Shown: piece after piece, positions 58,234 to 64,000 of the stretch
Layout: every line of letters starts with the position of its first letter
How positions within the stretch are numbered: the stretch's first letter is position 1
Assembly (NCBI GenBank): GCA_019614645.1
Contig: JABWDB010000018.1
Location: 4,364,501 to 4,428,500, forward strand
Direction of reading: 5' to 3'
Length of the DNA: 64,000 nucleotides
Source: Stratiolaelaps scimitus
Lineage: Eukaryota; Arthropoda; Arachnida; Mesostigmata; Laelapidae
Translations under genes and position numbers: made by a program
Notes under the pieces: generated by a model
Told to the model about the DNA's origin: nothing
Database searches by the model: none
What the model saw: the letters and a program-made list of their open reading frames with translations, nothing else

Positions 58234-59740
58234 AGCAGGAGACGCGAGCACACGAGAAGGCGACAAGACGACACACAAATAGTTACACTGTGACGTTTCG
58301 AGCCGGCCAGCCAGCAGAGTTCTTTGTTTCCCGTTGGCCAGGCTGTACCACTAGGCTGTGACCGCCTCCGCCACCGGCCACCGTTGTCGGCGTTAACTGC
58401 AACAGCAGGTCGTGCAACTTCGGCAAAAAGCGACCGATCTGGAAGATAGCCGCGCACGGAAGACAGCCTGGCTTGTTGCCGGTCGCGGTCCGGGCCCGGA
58501 CCCCAGTGACGCAGATGGTTCGATGCGCGACCCAGCGCGTCGAACCCGGCGCCCGCCGAACGTCGTTCGCGTTTCGAGACGAGGGAGAAAATCTGGAGAG
58601 GGCCCAGAGGCAGGCGCGATTATCTTCATCTTCTTCGTTCCATTCTTCTCCAATTTCGTCTCCTCGCCCTCAAACCCCCCGCCCCCCCTTCCCTCTTCGT
58701 TTTCAGCAGCAGCAGCAGCTGCAACAGTAGGAACGGTGCAGCAATGCAGCGATAAAGCCGGTACGCTGTCCCACTGCGACGTCATTGCCGTATGCCGGTG
58801 ATCATTATTACCATCATCATCATCATCAGCAGCAGGAGCAGCAGCAGCATCATACCTCAGCTGCGCCGGCCCTCGCTCGCTCGCTCGCCCGCCTCGCGTC
58901 GCCAGCAGCCGCCGCCGCCGCCGCCGCCGCCGCCACACAGCGGCGCAATGACTAGCGAACGAAATAGATAGCAATGGAATTGCAGGAGGCGAAATACGAT
59001 GCAAACGAAACGTAGGCAATGCACGAGACGATGCGGCAGCGCATCATCGATAAGTTGAGATTTTAGTAGACAAACGATGGCCGGACACAGATGCGCGTAG
59101 GGACATACGGATAGACTCGCTGACCGATGCACCGAACGGTGGATACATACGGCGCATATAGATAGACAGTTATAGACGAGCACACACACACACACAGACC
59201 ACTGAGACAGTGACCGTTGCAAACAGCCGTCGTCGTGGCGGTCACAGCAACCGCGCGTTCAACTGAACACCGACTGCTGCTGCTGCTACTTCGATCAGCA
59301 GCGGCAGGAACCGCTGTCGCTGCCGCCGCAGCTGGCGATGATGCTGATTGCAGAGGCTAACGGTGCCGGTGCGAATGCCAGTGCAGGGAATGGTTGCTTG
59401 TGCTGCTACCGTTGACCGCGGCAAGTGGCGGTGGCGCTGCAGGGTGCTGCTGAAGATGCTGTGACGGGAGCAGACGTGGTACACGGGTAGGATGGCCGAC
59501 CTGATGGTCGGCGGAAAGGCAGACCGCAGCACGACGGCTGGGCTCGTTGCCACCGCGGTGTCTTTTGCCTTCGTGCAGATACCACCGCCTGCGGCCGATG
59601 CCGATACCGCCCGCCGACGCGGGTGATCGCCGGTTGACACAGACGGATAGACCGACCCACCGACAGCCCAAGCGACCACAGCAGTAGCCGGGCAGCAGCA
59701 GCAGCAGCAACAACCTAGACACGCTCAGTGGTAATGGTGG
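58234..59740 (-). promoter_or_regulatory. CG-rich region upstream of the 636-codon gene
   Basis: About 1.5 kb of CpG- and triplet-rich DNA (CAG at 58706-58720 and 59695-59707, CCG at 58909-58934) lies immediately upstream of the - strand gene. It is open in many overlapping frames on both strands, which look compositional. Position and composition suggest promoter plus 5' leader sequence. No TATA box or defined start site is claimed. Confidence 0.4.
58909..58934 (+). repeat. (CCG)n trinucleotide repeat
   Basis: Eight or more perfect GCC/CCG triplets within the presumed upstream region of the 636-codon gene. Confidence 0.9.
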
Positions 59741-61641
59741 TCATCGCCTGAGTCAATCTGATGCCACAGGCGTAAGATCAAACACACAACATGTACATAC
59801 AGACAAACAGTCAGTCACACACAGACACTCAAATACATCAACGTCGGTTCTGCTAACCACCGCTGTCATCCGCACGGACGTGTAGCTCCGATACAAACCT
59901 TAACCATTTGTGCTCGTGTAAGTGTCTTGGCGTACTTGTGTGTGTGTGTGAGGGAGAGTCGGTTTGTGTCTGCAGATATACGTGTGTCTTATATATACGA
60001 GTTCTATCTCCGTTTGCTGGTCACGGAAGGAAATGCCACGAACGAGCATGAACACGAGCGAGCAATCCATATCACCGCACCGTGGTGATGGTGTACACGT
60101 GCTAACGATATACACCGCATTCAGCAGCTGCACGCTATGGCGTGGTTCGCCTGGTCGCTCTGGCTGTGCCGCACCCAACGAAGTGCACTCGATGTCCGCT
60201 TGCTCGTTCGCCTGCCCGACCGTTACCTGTTCAAGAGCCTGTAGACATTTCGCTCTGCTGTTTCATAGCGGTTACTGGCCACGTGCGACAACTGACGAAT
60301 TGGAGATGGGCGATCGACAATGATGCCTAGCCAGCGTCGGCTCTGGCGATAATCACTTGACAACAGCATGAGTGTCGGCGCGACGGGTGTCGTCACTTAG
60401 GCGAGTCAGCACTAGTCTCAGCGAGCGGATAAGGGAAATGCCCTGGACCGAAGTGGCTAATAGTTGATTTCGATTGTCGACATCCAGCTGCCTCTGGGAG
60501 ACGAGCAGCTCAATAGCTGTCGAATTAGATAATGAGAAAATACACGCCGTGAAAGATCAACGTGTGGTAACAAACGAGCATTAGATGACGCCAACCGAAC
60601 AGGATGACGACTTGCCTTGGCCGAGCCAATCGAATGACGGCAGCCTCGGCGCGAAATGATGCCAACAATTCGATAAGGTAATAGTTACGTTTTGTCGTGA
60701 CCACCGTTCGTCGGACGTCGTTGCCGTCGACGGAAGTTCAGACCCATAGTTCAAAGTCACTGCGTGGCAGTACCCCACAGATGCTGGTAAGTGAGTGAAT
60801 GCTTGTTAGAAATTCTTCCCGAATAAAGCGGGTAGAGAGAGAGAGAGAGAGCGAGAGAGAGAAAGATCATGGTCCTTGTCCAAATGGGGTCGTTCACTAA
60901 TGAAGATAAATTGGGTCATTGTTTTTCTCTCTATTTTGCTACACGTCCTGCCATGACGACACCGATTCTGTAAGGCGTCGCTCGTAAGCCGTCACTAAAA
61001 TTCCGCCAATCGACGAAACGTTGCCACGATATATCGACAGGGGACATAATATATTTAAGCGCAACACTGTCGTAACCGGATCCCCCCCTCTGTCTCGTAA
61101 CCACGTCAGCTTTTACCGTCGACTTCAACCACGGAGCCCTATGGTGACTATTTAGCAAGTCACACATCGAAGACGCAGAGGACGAAAGCGACGAAACGGC
61201 CAACAAAAATAAATGATCTCGTCTCCACAGAACAGAATGCAGAACAAATGATGATGGATGAATGATGGTCATTGATCTCTCCCTATGTCTATCACGTGCA
61301 TGTCATCCTTTGATTCGATGAGGATTTGTCCAACGCGATTTGCGGGGTAGCTGTATCAAAGATGTCTTTCGAACTGTGTGTGTCTGTGTGCGTGCGCGCT
61401 GTAAGGCCATCGCTGACGTAGAATAAAGCAAGTATAAATACTATAAGAAAAGCTACAACAATATGCAAAAACACTATAATAAATCGATCTTAAATATGTC
61501 CTAGGAAAGCGTCATTCACTTCCAGCTCTCAAGCATTAGAATCATTTTCCGCCGACTCGTTCCGATGACTACGGATCTCTTTCCACTTCACACGTACACA
61601 CGTGTCGTGGTTCGAGTTTTACGAGAATAGTGAGAAAGATA
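59741..61641. other. Stretch with no firm gene
   Basis: Mixed sequence with GT-rich (59936-59950) and (GA)n (60834-60850) runs. A consensus donor CTG|GTAAGTGAG lies at 60787, after a short open frame (FKVTAWQYPTDA), but no exon start was found. Confidence 0.35.
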
Positions 61642-61836
61642 ATGTCGGGTATCGACGACACTCTTCATAATCGACCGCCTACAGTATTGGACATATCGGC
61701 AGCGAGGAGCAACAATGAAGCCCGGTGGAAGCCACTCACGTCCCGGATATCCCAACACGCTTCAATTAACCCCGAAATAATTAAGCAACGATTCATCAGC
61801 AGCTTGATAAGCAAGCCAGAAAAAGGCATACCATGA
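61642..61836 (+). CDS. Candidate small coding segment, unknown
   Basis: A frame from ATG 61642 to TGA encodes 64 residues, starting MSGIDDTLHNRPPTVLDISA and ending SLISKPEKGIP. The composition is protein-like and hydrophilic. There is no membrane span or motif. The + strand 5' context is modest (ATAATGT). No splice sites or partners were identified, so a chance frame is possible. Confidence 0.2.
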   Translation: MSGIDDTLHNRPPTVLDISAARSNNEARWKPLTSRISQHASINPEIIKQRFISSLISKPEKGIP

Positions 61837-62671
61837 AACTAACTGGTGAACATTTATTATAAAACTAGCTATAATATTAACAAGCCATGCATTCGTAACA
61901 TCTGGCAAATTATAGTCAATTAAAAACTCATCGCATTTACCGATCGTACACCCACACACATACACTCATATTAATTACACGCTGCGACGTCGACGCCGGC
62001 AGAGGCATCTCATTGCTTGGTCAATCCCACTTAATCAAATTAAGCGAACGGGAGACAAACATCGAAACGCGGCCAGACCGGCCTATGAACATTCGCAGTT
62101 CACCGGGTAGTAGTAATTGCTGCTGCTGCTGCAGTAGCAGTCGTCGTGGGCACGGCAAGCAAGCACGCAAATGGCGTGGAATACAACCGGCGCTATCATT
62201 CAGCGCTCACTGCCAACGTATCGGTGAAGCTTCAGATATATTATATGTGTTATGGACAGGTGTATGTATAACCAGTGACGTCAGGTCGGTCATCTACGGT
62301 GACAAGTATCACTGTCGAACGGCTGTGGAACTGTCGCATGCTGTCTCGCCGTTGCGGGACTACCGACCACCTTGTATAGTAGTACCTAGTGCCGAGCTTG
62401 TTATTATATTCGATTTGCCCCATCACGAGCGGACACACGAGCAGGACAACGACCACAGGGGATGCTGTTACTATCATGGACTTTAGTATTTTCGCTACCA
62501 ACTCGCCGTCTTCGCTTACAGAGACACATATATATATACACACACACACAAGCAAATCTATGGAGGCATCCTCGCACATACAAACAAACATTAAAAAAAC
62601 AGGCAAATACCCACTTGTCGTGCCTGTGTTGTGGATGGGGTGTTCCCGTGAATCATTCGTTATTTCCATTC

Positions 62672-62673
<2 letters not shown>

Positions 62674-62703
<30 letters not shown>
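62674..62703. repeat. (AT)n microsatellite
   Basis: A perfect TA run of about 30 bases. Confidence 0.95.
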
Positions 62704-62709
<6 letters not shown>

Positions 62710-62850
62710 ATTTATTAACGCGACCAGTTTTTGTACTATCATCCTCTACCGCGGAATCTATCCATTTGACGATAAATCTAGCTATCACCTGCACTTTATC
62801 GACAAAACGACAACAGCGGCAGCGGCAACAACAACAACCACATCAACAAT

Positions 62851-62873
62851 ATACACACACACACACACACACA
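62851..62873 (+). repeat. (AC)n microsatellite
   Basis: A perfect AC run of about 23 bases, preceded by CAA/CAACAA triplets. Confidence 0.95.
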
Positions 62874-63268
62874 AACAGATCGATAGCACAAATACAGCAA
62901 TGATATGTGTACACCGTGCTCCGGATGTGGGGCGGGGTCAGACGATTGACAACAGACGGAAGAAATGATGCCGAAAGTGAAAAGCAACACGCGAATCGTC
63001 GTTGCATTTTACCACTTTCTACGGTTGCTATTTAGTCGATTTTTTTCCGCCGACTCCCCCTGGATCGTAACACGACCAACAGCAACAGCATAAGGATGAT
63101 TGTCGAATGAGGTAACCTGACCAAAACAAAAAAGTGCCTATGCTCGTTGGCGGCTATACTGGATCCAGCCAATCTCCTGGACATCTTTCGGAGCTTATCC
63201 GTATCGTGTTACTATGAGGAATATCCCGTACGATTACCTATCCCATGCGGATAGGTCATCTCCTTGAG

Positions 63269-63360
63269 GCCACGGCAGCGGATTTGAACCGGCGATGAAC
63301 GTGTTTAGCCATTCAAATGGTGTCCCTCTTGGCAGACTACCGAGCTGGGCAATGCTGGCC
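63269..63360 (-). other. tRNA-like segment with A- and B-box motifs
   Basis: On the - strand, an A-box-like TTGCCCAGCTCGGTAG (63353-63338) is followed by a B-box GGTTCAAATCC (63290-63280). The ends GGCCA and TGGCC can pair as part of an acceptor stem, and the total of about 92 bases would suit a tRNA with a long variable arm (Leu or Ser type). The T-stem has a mismatch, and no clean anticodon arm can be drawn. It is most likely a tRNA pseudogene or tRNA-derived SINE head. Confidence 0.3.
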
Positions 63361-63572
63361 ACCCCACGAAGACAGACTCGCAACGCGACTGGACAAAAGG
63401 CGTTCGTCGTGGCGTCGTTTCTACGAATCGCTGCGAAAACCGTCAACTATCGCCAACGATCGTCGGCAATTTCCGTCCATTGTCTGTTGCATCCCACCGA
63501 CCAGACCGATGGATGGCTTTCTGTCCCGGCGAGTCACGTGGACAGCACCGTGACTCACTGAATAAGCGGGCA

Positions 63573-63743
63573 ATGTTGACAACAGAATCGGACGGCCGTT
63601 GGTCATACGATGCGCTGTTCCGATCATCGGCAATGAACGAGCAAATAGCGGATACTGGAGGACGCCACCCTGATGGTGGCGAGGCTCACAAAGAAGATCA
63701 TACTGACGCTAGTAAACTGAATCTGAATCTCTCCGCTCCGTAG
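63573..63743 (+). CDS. Candidate small coding segment, unknown
   Basis: A frame from ATG 63573 to TAG encodes 56 residues. It begins MLTTESDGRWSYDALFRSSA and continues hydrophilic with Gly, His, Glu and Asp to LNLNLSAP. It looks like protein, perhaps a terminal exon, but lacks supporting splice signals. A 7-bp hairpin CGCCACC/GGTGGCG (about 63662-63680) lies inside. No family is recognised. Confidence 0.2.
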   Translation: MLTTESDGRWSYDALFRSSAMNEQIADTGGRHPDGGEAHKEDHTDASKLNLNLSAP

Positions 63744-64000
63744 CCGCGCCATCTATTGCTCCCCCGAACCGTAGGCGGGTAGGCGAACGGGCGAAGGAGA
63801 CAAATTGTCGACCTTCTATTGCCGTCACAGAAATCAACATCACCCTAGCCGCTCGTAGCGGCAACAGCATTATTGTAGCATTATTGTTACTCGCCATAGC
63901 GGTCAACACCACCTGATCACTCGGCGAAGCGAACCTCACGGATACGCACCTCGAATCGTCAAACAAAAAAAAAACAACGAGAATCAGCGAACGCATCGAT
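63744..64000. other. Right edge, nothing assigned
   Basis: GC-moderate sequence with short frames on both strands. No gene, repeat or RNA can be supported. Confidence 0.4.

Larger units (their letters stand above)
61837..63260. other. Stretch with no firm gene
   Basis: AT-rich at first, then mixed. It contains CTG/CAG triplets at 62118-62141 and two microsatellites. A 157-codon + strand frame across 62013-62486 begins on a non-ATG codon and reads poly-Cys through the CTG tract, so it is not supported. Confidence 0.4.

Noticed and set aside
58393..59019. A 208-codon - strand frame upstream of the 636-codon gene.
   Set aside because: The translation is poly-Arg, poly-Ala and poly-Asp from CAG/CCG repeats. 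Its frame is not joined to the real start at 58073.
62013..62486. A 157-codon + strand frame with a poly-Cys stretch.
   Set aside because: It begins on TTG, depends on a CTG repeat, and shows no protein-like pattern or splice support.
1..64000. CRISPR arrays, bacterial operons, ribosomal RNA genes or viral-type polymerase frames.
   Set aside because: No regularly spaced direct repeats, no rRNA-like conserved stretches and no long polymerase-type frames were seen. The window has eukaryotic intron and poly(A) features.

Overview
The window looks like nuclear DNA of an arthropod. It has GT-AG introns, AATAAA signals, dense (AT)n, (GA)n and CAG/CTG microsatellites, short intron-broken reading frames, and no bacterial operons or Shine-Dalgarno spacing. 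A chelicerate such as a mesostigmatan mite would fit, but no sequence seen here proves the taxon. Gene density is low. GC-rich, triplet-repeat-rich blocks (about 6.0-8.0, 13.3-15.7, 20.4-23.4, 25.6-27.7, 39.5-40.4, 45.2-46.8, 47.7-49.0, 54.1-54.8 and 58.4-59.7 kb) alternate with AT-richer stretches where no gene could be supported.

The best-supported content is a tandem array on the + strand, about 28.6-36.9 kb. It holds three two-exon genes with the same architecture. In each, a short, basic or Ser-rich first exon ends on a Ser codon plus one G at a GT donor (phase 1). The second exon opens with a conserved S-L-[LF]-T-[ET]-R-x-H motif, followed by one hydrophobic span and a Thr/Ser-rich, mostly N-glycosylation-competent C-terminal tail. 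The predicted products are type II single-pass membrane proteins of about 240, 276 and 305 residues. The splice phase, junction position and motif are shared, but the ectodomains are not. This suggests tandem duplication with fast ectodomain divergence. I do not recognise the family.

The second solid gene is a 636-codon intronless reading frame on the - strand (58073 to 56163). It encodes a Ser-rich, largely disordered protein with a Lys-rich C-terminal patch. It has a plausible intron in its 5' untranslated region, an AATAAA signal about 330 bases after the stop, and a GC-rich upstream region.

Several shorter candidate exons (near 2.9, 16.6-17.9, 24.6, 46.9-47.2, 51.1-52.2, 61.6 and 63.6 kb) read like coding DNA but cannot be assigned to complete genes. 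Repeats of interest are two diverged copies of a short tRNA-promoter-containing (SINE-like) element at 37.75 and 49.15 kb, three other degenerate tRNA-like or B-box segments, and several strong inverted repeats. One of these is a 28-bp imperfect stem enclosing an (AT)n tract at 50.9 kb.
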